DNA of 10,827 bases, from assembly GCA_038231815.1 (NCBI GenBank), contig JBBRKQ010000126.1:1-10827 (forward strand). Direction: 5' to 3'. Shown here piece by piece: positions 1-6,002 of this stretch (positions are counted from its first letter, which is position 1; every line of letters starts with the position of its first letter). Both the position numbers and the translations under genes were made by a program. Below the pieces are notes generated by a model that saw only the letters and a list, made by a program, of their open reading frames with translations, ran no database searches and was not told the origin of the DNA. This stretch comes from CAILKP01 sp038231815 (GTDB lineage Bacteria > Planctomycetota > Phycisphaerae > Phycisphaerales > UBA1924).

Positions 1-38
1 AGGGCACGGGCAAAATCACAAACGGAGGGAAGCAATAA

Positions 39-470
39 ATGATCGTCCCCAAAAACGCATTAGCCACAGCTGAAACTGTGGCTAACGCAAGTCAGCTTGC
101 ACCGACCATTCCACCCAATCCTATCGCGACAACTACCGCCGGCAAGGCTGGCGCTGGTATTCGGATCGAAATCGGAAATTGTCCCCCACCGATCTACACC
201 GCCCCCACAAGCCGCGCCGGGTTCAATCCAGCCGCGCCGCTATTGGTCGATCGAATCGAAGCGGCCCGGATGATGGGTGTGTCACCCGGCACGATCGACA
301 ACCTGCGAACACGCGGCGAGATTCCGTCGGTGAAGATCGCGGCCCGCCGACTATTTGACCCGGCGGATATGCGCCGCTTCATTGAATCGCGCAGGATGTT
401 GCACAAGCCCGCGACGATTGCCCCTGGGCTGCCCGGCGATGCGGCACGGCAGAACGGGGGTGCGGCATGA
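39..470 (+). CDS. MerR/excisionase-type helix-turn-helix protein
   Basis: This is a 143-residue DNA-binding protein, probably the element's excisionase or a regulator. Residues 68-118 form a MerR-type winged helix (HTH_17/AlpA-like): LLVDRIEAARMMGVSPGTID, a turn, then the recognition part with the IPSVKI wing and a D-x-R-RFIESR end. Residues 1-67 are Ala/Pro/Thr-rich and look unstructured. The ATG is supported by a strong GGAGGG at 24-29, 9 nt upstream. A GTG at 78-80 is a less likely alternative. A perfect 10-bp hairpin lies at codons 8-16. The stop overlaps the ATPase start (ATGA), so the two are translationally coupled. Two frames reading in from the left end at stops next to this start (TAA 36-38 and TGA 40-42), so another gene of the element may precede it. 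An AlpA-like activator or the Xis protein are equally possible roles. Confidence 0.85.
   Translation: MIVPKNALATAETVANASQLAPTIPPNPIATTTAGKAGAGIRIEIGNCPPPIYTAPTSRAGFNPAAPLLVDRIEAARMMGVSPGTIDNLRTRGEIPSVKIAARRLFDPADMRRFIESRRMLHKPATIAPGLPGDAARQNGGAA
60..85 (+). repeat. Perfect 10-bp hairpin inside the first codons of the HTH gene
   Basis: TTAGCCACAG (60-69) and CTGTGGCTAA (76-85) are exact inverted copies around the 6-nt loop CTGAAA. Two further pairs form outside one mismatch (57-58 with 87-88). It begins 21 nt after the A of the start codon, so as RNA it would sit at the edge of the initiating ribosome; as DNA it is a dyad that could bind the HTH protein. Which of these is right, if either, is not visible. 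Confidence 0.6.
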
Positions 471-2170
471 GCGAAGCCACAGAAGCAAACCTAGCCCCCT
501 TGCGGGTGAACGCGGAACCGCTGCCCCCCGGCATCGACCGCACAATCTGGGATGGTGTAGTAGAGTCCGAGTTTTTCCCCGGCCTGTTTGCCTACGGCAA
601 GGTGGGGCTGGCTTGGGGCAAACATCCCGATGTGCAATTGGCTGTTGTCGATGACACCATGGATGTGGCTGCGGCGGCGATGCTGGACCTGGATCGCGTC
701 ATCTGCGGTACACCAGAGGCAATCCGCGAGCGGGTCGAAGGCAGAGTTGTAGTGCTGTTCCAACCGCCCCTGACACCGATCGCCGCGTTCCGAGCGAAGT
801 ACGCGGCGGTATTTGAGGTTGCCGCGGCTATTTCAATTGCGCAAATTCCCGGCGATGGCCTGTATCAAAGCAAGACGCTAAACGAACTGACCCCCGAAGC
901 CTTAGCCAAAGAGATTAAACGTGCCGAGCGGGCATACTCCAATTTGGCCAATTGCCCGCCTGTCCAGGGTGCGCCGGTGGTGATCTGCATGGCTGATGTA
1001 AAGCCCCGACCGGTGAACTGGTTGTGGCATGGGCGGATTCCGGCGGGCCGGCTGACTTTGCTGGCGGGCAGGCCCGGTGAAGGCAAGTCGATGGCGACGA
1101 TGGATTGGGCGGCGCGGGTGACAAGGGGCACGCCGTGGCCCGACGGTTCGACCTGCCCGGTTGGTTCGGTGGTGCTTGTGGCCGGCGAAGATGACCCGGA
1201 GGAAACGATCAGGCCCCGGCTGGATGCACACGGCGCGGATTGCAAACGGGTGAGCATGTTGCAGGCGGTGGTGCGGATTAACGCTAAAGGCGTAGCGCAC
1301 GAAGCGGCATTTACACTGGCAGACATTGAACCGCTGCGGCTGACCCTTGCACGATTACCCGATTGCGCTTTGGTGATTATCGACCCAATCGGCAGTTTCG
1401 TTGGCGGCAAGGTGGATGCCCACCGGGATAACGAGGTGCGCGCGGTGTTGGCTCCACTGGGGGCGCTGGCCCGTGAAACCGGCGCTGCGGTGTTGATAGT
1501 TGCCCACCTACGCAAAGGCAGCGGATCGAACGCCGATGATCTGGTGATGGGTTCACGGGCCTTCACCGGCATGGCCCGTTCTGTCTTGCATCTGATGCTT
1601 GACCCGGCCGATAACCAAAGGCGGCTGTTGCTGCCCGGAAAGAATAACTTAGCCGAGCCGCCGGCGGGCCTGGCGTTCGCGATCAGCGGCGAGCCGGCCT
1701 GTATTACTTGGGAGCATGACCCGGTGACGATGACGGCAAACGATGTGCTGGCAGCGCAGAACGGCGGCGACCGGAGCGATGGGTGCAATGGCGATCGTCG
1801 GTCCAAACGCGACGAAGCGGCCGACTGGCTGCGGGGGCATCTTGCGGACGGTCCGAAACTTGGATCGGAAGTACTGGCCGAAGCCAAGGCGGATGGATTT
1901 TCTGCCCGCACGCTCGAACGTGCCAGGGCAACGGCCGGGGTTCGCCCGGTAAAGATTGGGTATGAAAGCGGTTGGTATTGGCAAAGTGACCCCGCTGGTG
2001 AAGTGCGCCCCACTGGCCTCGAAGGCCGCCAAACAACCGACGGTGGCGGCCTTCGGGTGAATCCCGCCGAATCCTGCGGGAATGGCTCGAAGGCCGCCAA
2101 ACCCGTCAATGTGGCGGCCTTGGGCGGGCTTGATGCCGTTCTTGGCGGCAACCGGCAGGGGGCACGGTGA
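467..2170 (+). CDS. RepA/AAA_25-type helicase-like ATPase
   Basis: This 567-residue RecA-fold ATPase of the RepA/AAA_25 family is probably the replication helicase or DNA-handling motor of the element. Residues about 171-200 carry the usual entry segment (ADVKPRPVNWLWHGRIPAGR). Walker A is GRPGEGKS at 201-208, then AGEDDPEETIRPRLDAHGAD, and Walker B is LVIID ending at Asp306 in IIDPIGSFVGG. Next come VAHLRKG and the GSRAFTGMARSV segment typical of the family. Residues about 445-506 form a small winged-helix-like domain (DEAADWLRGHLADGPKLGSE through ARTLERARATAGVR to GWYW). The N-terminal 170 residues match no primase motif I can recognise. The tail after about 510 is Gly/Ala-rich and coincides with duplicated DNA hairpins, so it is probably shaped by the DNA, not by protein function. 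The start is set by the ATGA overlap with the HTH gene. Confidence 0.9.
   Translation: MSEATEANLAPLRVNAEPLPPGIDRTIWDGVVESEFFPGLFAYGKVGLAWGKHPDVQLAVVDDTMDVAAAAMLDLDRVICGTPEAIRERVEGRVVVLFQPPLTPIAAFRAKYAAVFEVAAAISIAQIPGDGLYQSKTLNELTPEALAKEIKRAERAYSNLANCPPVQGAPVVICMADVKPRPVNWLWHGRIPAGRLTLLAGRPGEGKSMATMDWAARVTRGTPWPDGSTCPVGSVVLVAGEDDPEETIRPRLDAHGADCKRVSMLQAVVRINAKGVAHEAAFTLADIEPLRLTLARLPDCALVIIDPIGSFVGGKVDAHRDNEVRAVLAPLGALARETGAAVLIVAHLRKGSGSNADDLVMGSRAFTGMARSVLHLMLDPADNQRRLLLPGKNNLAEPPAGLAFAISGEPACITWEHDPVTMTANDVLAAQNGGDRSDGCNGDRRSKRDEAADWLRGHLADGPKLGSEVLAEAKADGFSARTLERARATAGVRPVKIGYESGWYWQSDPAGEVRPTGLEGRQTTDGGGLRVNPAESCGNGSKAAKPVNVAALGGLDAVLGGNRQGAR
2018..2121 (+). repeat. Duplicated hairpin unit in the 3' tail of the ATPase gene
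   Basis: CTCGAAGGCCGCCAAAC occurs at 2018-2034 and again at 2086-2102 (offset 68). Each copy starts an inverted repeat with a 12-nt loop. The first pairs GAAGGCCGCCA (2021-2031) with TGGCGGCCTTC (2044-2054); the second pairs AAGGCCGCCA (2090-2099) with TGGCGGCCTT (2112-2121). The two loops differ while the arms are conserved, so the stems are what was duplicated or kept. A shorter dyad, TCCCGC (2062-2067) with GCGGGA (2076-2081), lies between them. The region stays in frame and encodes a Gly/Ala-rich tail. Candidate roles are iteron-like or origin sites for the ATPase, or a mobile palindromic repeat. Confidence 0.75.
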
Positions 2171-2216
2171 CACCAACCACCCAACCCCGACCGCCCCCCC
2201 CGGGCAAGCCGGCAGC

Positions 2217-2237
2217 AAGCCGGTAACGCCCCGGCTT
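2217..2237 (+). terminator. GC-rich stem-loop after the ATPase gene, possible terminator
   Basis: AAGCCGG (2217-2223) pairs with CCGGCTT (2231-2237) across a 7-nt loop, about 47 nt past the ATPase stop and just before the XRE promoter. There is no U-tract (CTAATAACC follows), so it is at best a weak or factor-assisted terminator. Its position would fit a boundary between two transcription units. Confidence 0.35.
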
Positions 2238-2258
2238 CTAATAACCAAAGTAAGTGGC

Positions 2259-2264
2259 TATAGT
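2259..2264 (+). promoter_or_regulatory. -10-like TATAGT for a leaderless XRE transcript
   Basis: TATAGT lies in a short AT-richer stretch and ends 7 nt before the ATG at 2272, so transcription would begin at or next to the start codon. No Shine-Dalgarno sequence precedes that ATG. A -35 match at the right spacing (TTCTAA, 2236-2241) is weak. Confidence 0.45.
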
Positions 2265-2271
2265 CTGGCCT

Positions 2272-2499
2272 ATGACAACCGTGACTGAGACACTTCGCAG
2301 GGCGCTTGAACAAAGCGGGCAAAGCCGGTACGCGATCAGCAAGACGACGGGCATACCCGAATCGACCCTCTGCCGATTCGCGACCGGCGGCCTGCCGATG
2401 AGCGGCGGGAACATCGACAAACTCTCAACGCACCTGGGGTTGGTGCTGACAACGGCAACCACAACGAAAGCAAAGCCGGGCAAGGCCCGGAAGGAATAA
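2272..2499 (+). CDS. Small XRE-family helix-turn-helix regulator
   Basis: This 75-residue protein is nearly all one Cro/C1-type HTH domain. ETLRRALEQSGQSRYAISK is followed by the recognition helix TGIPESTLCRFATGG, then the fourth and fifth helices (NIDKLSTHLGL) and a Lys-rich tail. It probably represses or tunes the adjacent integrase operon, a role inferred from position. I prefer the ATG at 2272 to the in-frame GTG at 2254: the domain starts right after it, neither start has a Shine-Dalgarno sequence, and a TATAGT box 7 nt upstream suits a leaderless mRNA. The stop is 5 nt before the integrase ATG, and the integrase ribosome-binding site lies inside this gene, so the two are co-transcribed. 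Confidence 0.85.
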   Translation: MTTVTETLRRALEQSGQSRYAISKTTGIPESTLCRFATGGLPMSGGNIDKLSTHLGLVLTTATTTKAKPGKARKE

Positions 2500-2504
2500 C
2501 CATC

Positions 2505-3815
2505 ATGGCAAGTCTTGGATACGAAGGCAACAACGGTGAGCGCGTCCGAATTCTGTTCCGCAACGCGGCGGGCCGGCAGCAATCTTTGCGGCTGGGCAAG
2601 TGTTCAAAGCGAAACGCGCTCAACCACCTGGCGGGGTTTGAGCACGTCTTTGATGCAAAGCGGCTGGGCGCAACGATTCACCCCGACGGCATCCGCTGGC
2701 TGGAACATCTGGACGATCGAATCTATGCCCGGGTGGTTCGGCACAAGCTGACCGAACCGCGCACGGCGGCGGAGGTGGTGACGCTGGGCGGGATGCTGGC
2801 CGCATTCTTCGCGGGTGTGGCGGTGAAGCCGGCTTCGCTGGTTCGCATGAGGCAGGCTGAAGCAACGCTTGTGAAACGCTTTAACGAAACCCGCAACGTG
2901 GCGACGATCAGTTTTTCCGATGCCGACGAATGGCGGGCCGGACTGGCCACGGCCGGGTATGCACCACCGACGATCAGCCGAACCGTGCTGTATGCCCGGC
3001 AAATGTTCCGCTGGGCAATTCAGCGGGGCATGGCAACCCGCAACCCCTTCACACAATTGAAGGCAGGCCCGCAAATCAACACCGCCCGCGCTGTGTTCGT
3101 GTCGCGTGACACCATCGCCAAGGTGATTGATGCGGCACCCGATGCCGAATGGCGGTTGCTGATTGTCCTGAGCCGGTACGGCGGGCTGCGCGTTCCGAGT
3201 GAAGCCTTGGCCCTGCGGTGGACGGATGTGAACTGGGAACACAACCGGCTGACGGTGCGATCCTGCAAGACCGAACACCATGAGGGCAAGGGCGAGCGGA
3301 TGATCCCCCTGTTCCCCGAGATTCGGGAACACCTGCAAGCGGTGTTTGATGCGGCCCCGGTCGGCGCTGAAAACGTGATCGGACAATACCGGGTGGGCGC
3401 GAACTTGAATCCGCACTTCCGGCGGATCATCAAACGGGCCGGGTTGCTGCCTTGGGAGCGAACTTGGCACAACCTGCGGGCGAGCCGGCAAACCGAACTG
3501 GCATCATCCTTCCCCCTGCACACCGTTTGTGCTTGGATCGGCAATTCCAAGGCGATCGCGGCGGGGCACTACCTGCAAGTAACCGATGCGGATTGGCACC
3601 GGGCAACGGTGGCCGAAAAAGCGGCAGCAATTCCGGCAACAAAGGCGCGCACAAGCGACCAGAAGCGACCAGAACCAAAAACGCAAAACCCCCAAAACTC
3701 GCGGGAATTAGTGGGGGTTCGGGTCGGGTGTGAACCGCTGGAAACAGGGCTAGTGGGCAGAGCCGGACTTGAACCGGCAACCCCCGCATTTTCAATGCGG
3801 TGCTCTACCAATTGA
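2505..3815 (+). CDS. Tyrosine recombinase (integrase) reading into tRNA-Phe
   Basis: This site-specific tyrosine recombinase (436 residues) would integrate and excise the element at tRNA-Phe. A SAM-like core-binding domain spans roughly residues 95-190 and the catalytic domain roughly 200-365. Visible catalytic residues are Arg229 (GGLRVPSEAL), Lys255 (SCKTEHHEG), His322 and Arg325 (WHNLRASRQ) and the nucleophile Tyr356 (GHYLQVTD). The LGHS position of box II reads IGNS, so Asn347 replaces the usual His or Trp; I recall this variant in related integrases ending HYLQVTD, so it need not mean inactivity. The ATG has a good GGAAGGA at 2489-2495. The conserved protein ends near residue 375. Residues 417-436 (VGRAGLEPATPAFSMRCSTN) are read from the complement of the tRNA gene, and the TGA stop lies in its D-loop. 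Confidence 0.95.
   Translation: MASLGYEGNNGERVRILFRNAAGRQQSLRLGKCSKRNALNHLAGFEHVFDAKRLGATIHPDGIRWLEHLDDRIYARVVRHKLTEPRTAAEVVTLGGMLAAFFAGVAVKPASLVRMRQAEATLVKRFNETRNVATISFSDADEWRAGLATAGYAPPTISRTVLYARQMFRWAIQRGMATRNPFTQLKAGPQINTARAVFVSRDTIAKVIDAAPDAEWRLLIVLSRYGGLRVPSEALALRWTDVNWEHNRLTVRSCKTEHHEGKGERMIPLFPEIREHLQAVFDAAPVGAENVIGQYRVGANLNPHFRRIIKRAGLLPWERTWHNLRASRQTELASSFPLHTVCAWIGNSKAIAAGHYLQVTDADWHRATVAEKAAAIPATKARTSDQKRPEPKTQNPQNSRELVGVRVGCEPLETGLVGRAGLEPATPAFSMRCSTN
3653..3672 (+). repeat. Tandem 10-bp direct repeat near the attachment site
   Basis: AAGCGACCAG occurs twice in direct tandem (3653-3662, 3663-3672), about 80 nt from the tRNA end of the element and past the conserved integrase domain. 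Paired direct repeats next to att sites often are arm-type integrase or Xis binding sites. With only two copies this remains a candidate. Confidence 0.4.
3687..3719 (+). terminator. 8-bp stem-loop inside the 3' end of the integrase frame
   Basis: AACCCCCA (3687-3694) pairs with TGGGGGTT (3712-3719) over a 17-nt loop, between the tandem repeat and the tRNA. It lies in the non-conserved tail of the integrase frame. It could end integrase transcription before it runs antisense through the tRNA, or could be an att-region protein site. No long U-tract follows. Confidence 0.3.
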
Positions 3816-3826
3816 GCTATCTGCCC
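3754..3826 (-). tRNA. tRNA-Phe (GAA anticodon)
   Basis: The minus strand folds into a full cloverleaf of 73 nt without CCA. The acceptor stem GGGCAGA pairs perfectly with TCTGCCC and the discriminator is A. The D arm is GCTC/GAGC. The anticodon stem CCGCA/TGCGG holds the loop TTGAAAA, giving anticodon GAA. The variable loop is 5 nt, and the T arm is GCCGG-TTCAAGT-CCGGC. The 3' CCA is not encoded (CTA follows the discriminator), so it must be added by the nucleotidyltransferase. The gene is intact even though it is the integration site, meaning the element restores the 3' end. The integrase frame overlaps 62 nt of it on the other strand. Confidence 0.97.
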
Positions 3827-3841
3827 GACGCGTCGGGGGCA

Positions 3842-3870
3842 AGTCTAGCCCGCACCCCGCGGCGGGTCGA
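3842..3870 (-). promoter_or_regulatory. Candidate tRNA-Phe promoter
   Basis: Reading on the minus strand, TCGACC (3870-3865, 4 of 6 to the -35 consensus) is separated by 17 nt from TAGACT (3847-3842, 4 of 6 to the -10), which lies 15 nt before the tRNA. The -35 box overlaps a perfect palindrome whose arms are GCGGCGGG (3859-3866) and CCCGCCGC (3872-3879), so the site could be sensitive to a bound protein or to cruciform formation. Confidence 0.55.
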
Positions 3871-4147
3871 GCCCGCCGCAAAACCCATTCGCACTTCCAG
3901 CCCATTGACCCGGCACACCCCGCCCATCCCCCTCAAATCCCCAACCCGCTGCCTCCGGTCATCACGCTCACCCCACGCTCTTCCGCAGCCTGCCCACCGT
4001 CCCTGCCCTGCGCAGCCCGCCCCGGTTGCCACCTTCCAGCCCGCCGCACCCCTTTGCCAAAACGACCCGGTCCCGCGAAACACCTTTACACCGTACTTTG
4101 TGCGCTCATCTGGGCACCACGCTCCATCCATCCACCCACAATTCCGC

Positions 4148-4153
4148 TAAACT
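4148..4153 (+). promoter_or_regulatory. -10-like TAAACT before the ABC ATPase start
   Basis: TAAACT ends 9 nt before the ATG at 4163 and no Shine-Dalgarno sequence lies between, so the transcript would be leaderless or nearly so. No -35 box is recognisable at 16-18 nt. Confidence 0.4.
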
Positions 4154-4162
4154 CTTACCCAG

Positions 4163-5065
4163 ATGGCCCAAGCCCCCGCAAACTCGGCAGCCGCCGCTCT
4201 CACCGCAGCGGCCTCCCAAGCCCCAGCACTAGCACCATCAGCCCTCCCGCTGCTGCAAGTCCGCGACCTTTGCACCCACTTCCCGCAACGCTCCGGCTTG
4301 CTCCAACGCACCACCGGGTTCATCAAAGCGGTTGATGGTGTCTCGTTTTCCATTAGCCCCGGCCAGTGCCTGGGCCTCGTCGGCGAATCCGGGTGCGGCA
4401 AGACCACCGTTGGCCGCTCCGTCCTAAGGCTCATCCCAGCAACCAGCGGCAGCGTGGTCTTTAGCGGCACCAATGTGTACGCCGCCGGCGGCAGCACGCT
4501 CGCAGCCCTCCGCCGGGACATGCAAATTATTTTCCAAGACCCCGCCGGCTCGCTAAACCCCCGCATGACAATCGCCGCCATCGTGGGTGAGCCGCTGGTG
4601 GTGCATCGCCAGGCGGGCAGCAAGGCAGAGCTTCGCGAAAAAGTTGAAGCGGTGCTCGTTCGCTGCGGCATGCCCAAATCCGCGGCAGACCGTTACCCGC
4701 ACGAGTTCTCCGGCGGTCAGCGCCAGCGCATCGGCATCGCTCGGGCCTTGGCCCTGAGGCCAAAGTTCATCGTGTGCGATGAACCCACCAGCGCGCTCGA
4801 TGTCTCGGTGCAGGCCCAAATCTTAAACCTACTCAAAGATCTCCAGCAAGAAATGCAACTGAGCTATCTGTTCATCTCCCACGACATGGCCGTAGTTGAG
4901 CACATGTGCGATCGCATCGCCGTCATGCTCGCCGGAAAAATAGTTGAGCACGGCACGCGCGATGAAATTATGAACACACCGCAGCACGAGTACACCCAGT
5001 CACTGCTGGCCGCAGTGCCCCAGCCAAGCCCCCACCGCCGCCGCGTGCCGTTGGCGAAGGCTTAA
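4163..5065 (+). CDS. OppF/DppF-like peptide ABC transporter ATPase
   Basis: This 300-residue ATP-binding subunit of an oligopeptide/dipeptide ABC importer should act on the cytoplasmic face with membrane permeases. All nucleotide-binding motifs are present: Walker A GESGCGKTT (74-82), Q-loop Gln125 in IIFQDPAGSLNPRMT, signature SGGQRQR (183-189), Walker B FIVCDEPTSALD (Asp206, Glu207) and switch His240 in FISHD. The IIFQDP...SLNPR and CDEPTSALDVSVQAQILNLL stretches, and a C-terminal NTPQHEYTQSLLAAVP, are typical of the OppF/DppF branch. An Ala/Pro-rich N-terminal extension of about 28 residues precedes the domain. No permease or binding-protein genes are adjacent, so the partners must be elsewhere. 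The start rests on the ATG 9 nt after a -10-like box; there is no Shine-Dalgarno sequence. Confidence 0.93.
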   Translation: MAQAPANSAAAALTAAASQAPALAPSALPLLQVRDLCTHFPQRSGLLQRTTGFIKAVDGVSFSISPGQCLGLVGESGCGKTTVGRSVLRLIPATSGSVVFSGTNVYAAGGSTLAALRRDMQIIFQDPAGSLNPRMTIAAIVGEPLVVHRQAGSKAELREKVEAVLVRCGMPKSAADRYPHEFSGGQRQRIGIARALALRPKFIVCDEPTSALDVSVQAQILNLLKDLQQEMQLSYLFISHDMAVVEHMCDRIAVMLAGKIVEHGTRDEIMNTPQHEYTQSLLAAVPQPSPHRRRVPLAKA

Positions 5066-5107
5066 CGCTTCAAATCTAAACTGCAATAATCAACAGGCAC
5101 ATGGCAA

Positions 5108-5144
5108 CTACGCGATCGCGGCGTAGCCTCGCGCCTTCCGTTTT
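5108..5144 (+). terminator. Possible terminator between convergent genes
   Basis: CTACGC (5108-5113) pairs with GCGTAG (5121-5126) around a 7-nt loop in the 93-nt gap between the ABC gene and the convergent membrane-protein gene. The T5 run at 5140-5144 is 13 nt past the stem, too far for a textbook intrinsic terminator. Confidence 0.3.
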
Positions 5145-5158
5145 TCGCTTTCCTCTCC

Positions 5159-5902
5159 CTATCCCTCCGTCACCGCCGGCCCGATTTTCGATCCGCTCAT
5201 CCGCTGCTGCGACCGCTCATCCATCCGTGTTGCATCACTGTCATGCTTCGCTGCTGATGTCGTGTGCGCTGCGGCTCTGGCGGCGGCCAATTGTGATTGT
5301 GCGGCAAGGTCAGTCGCCCGCTCGCCCTCGCTCTCAGCTCGCTTGCGCTCAAGCTCCGCCAGCCGCTGCGACCGCTTCGCCTCCCACTCCTCCAGGTGCC
5401 GCCGGTCAATGCGAATCAGCCAGAACGTGTGAATCACGCGGCACACCAAGATCCCGGCAGTAAAGCTGGTAATCGCCGCGATTTCACGCCCCATCCCTTC
5501 CTCGATCAAAAACCACTGCATCCCGAGTGCAATCGCATACAGCAGCGGGCTAAGACACGCCCTCTGCAATTGAATCGCCGTCGCATCCTTCAAAAACGGT
5601 ATCGGCGGCGGTGCGGATTCAATCACCTCCTCCGCTCGCTGGATGAGATTCTTGCCCTTAAGCCTCCGCGGCCAGTGATTCGCCAGCCAGTGCAGTCCCA
5701 CCGCAATCAGCAGGTCAATCACCCAATCGCTCACGAACGTGATCACCAGAATCGTTTTCTTATGATCGTCCCCCACACCCAGATACCGTGAAAGGTGCAG
5801 CGGTATCGCCGTCAGTATTATCGCGAGCAGCCCCGCCACAACGATGTTCACGTTGATGTTGACAATCCGTCGGGCATATTGGCGGGCAAGCCATTGAAAC
5901 AT
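5159..5902 (-). CDS. Conserved-looking four-helix membrane protein with coiled-coil tail
   Basis: I do not recognise a named family. The 247-residue product has four likely membrane segments, at about residues 17-37 (NIVVAGLLAIILTAIPLHL), 50-73, 115-133 and 140-163. A cytoplasmic loop at about 78-112 contains a Pro stretch (APPPIPF). From about 168 a highly charged tail (RRHLEEWEAKRSQRLAELER) probably forms a coiled coil, followed by an Ala/Ser-rich, low-complexity end. I start it at the ATG at 5902, not at the upstream one at 5929: MFQWLARQYARRIV leads straight into the first helix and a TAGACT box lies 7 nt upstream. It follows the methyltransferase gene by 100 nt on the same strand but seems to have its own promoter. 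Confidence 0.75.
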   Translation of the reverse strand: MFQWLARQYARRIVNINVNIVVAGLLAIILTAIPLHLSRYLGVGDDHKKTILVITFVSDWVIDLLIAVGLHWLANHWPRRLKGKNLIQRAEEVIESAPPPIPFLKDATAIQLQRACLSPLLYAIALGMQWFLIEEGMGREIAAITSFTAGILVCRVIHTFWLIRIDRRHLEEWEAKRSQRLAELERKRAESEGERATDLAAQSQLAAARAAAHTTSAAKHDSDATRMDERSQQRMSGSKIGPAVTEG

Positions 5903-5909
5903 ACCCCCG

Positions 5910-5915
5910 AGTCTA
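5910..5915 (-). promoter_or_regulatory. -10-like TAGACT for the membrane-protein gene
   Basis: On the minus strand TAGACT is followed by 7 nt (CGGGGGT) and the ATG at 5902. The G-run could also act as a weak ribosome-binding site but sits too close to the ATG to be typical, so a leaderless start is more likely. The same hexamer is used by the tRNA-Phe promoter candidate. Confidence 0.45.
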
Positions 5916-6002
5916 CCACACCTGCGCACCAGTCGTCGGCAACTTGCACAACGCTAAACACATGGCATCCCCGCACACCCGCCGCCAATCCCAGCACCGC
6001 CG

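Larger units (their letters stand above)
1..3826. mobile_element. Right end of an element integrated at tRNA-Phe (left end outside window)
   Basis: Four co-directional genes (HTH/excisionase-like, RepA-like ATPase, XRE regulator, tyrosine integrase) lead up to the 3' end of a tRNA-Phe gene on the opposite strand. It is well established that tyrosine integrases use tRNA 3' halves as attB and lie next to the attachment site, so the right junction should fall inside 3754-3826. The host side begins right of the tRNA, where ordinary housekeeping-type genes start. The second att copy is not in the window; it should be a partial repeat of the tRNA 3' end somewhere left of base 1. No structural phage, conjugation or relaxase genes are visible, so prophage, ICE, IME or satellite cannot be told apart. 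The exact crossover point cannot be set from one junction. Confidence 0.75.
3827..4162. other. Intergenic spacer between tRNA-Phe and the ABC ATPase
   Basis: This 336-nt stretch is very C-rich on the + strand and holds no convincing gene; its open frames have Pro/His/Arg-rich, non-protein-like translations. It contains the tRNA promoter and palindrome at its left end and a TAAACT box at its right end before the ABC gene. I see nothing else in it. Confidence 0.6.

Noticed and set aside
1..42. Ends of possible upstream genes (TAA at 36-38, TGA at 40-42)
   Set aside because: Only 11-13 codons are visible in each frame, so neither can be supported as a CDS, although either would couple neatly to the HTH gene.
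2018..2121. CRISPR-like array
   Set aside because: Only two copies, inverted-repeat arms and an in-frame coding context; no third repeat or cas gene.
865..2322. 485-codon minus-strand open frame opposite the ATPase gene
   Set aside because: It is the mirror of a GC-rich coding frame; its translation is Ser/Arg/Pro-rich with no motif, while the + strand shows clear Walker motifs.
3769..4335. 188-codon + strand frame from the tRNA into the ABC ATPase
   Set aside because: Pro/His/Arg-rich, starts inside the tRNA complement and is out of frame with the ABC gene; not a gene.
4163..5065. ABC ATPase as cargo of the mobile element
   Set aside because: It lies on the host side of the tRNA attachment site and looks like a normal peptide-importer subunit, so it should be chromosomal.
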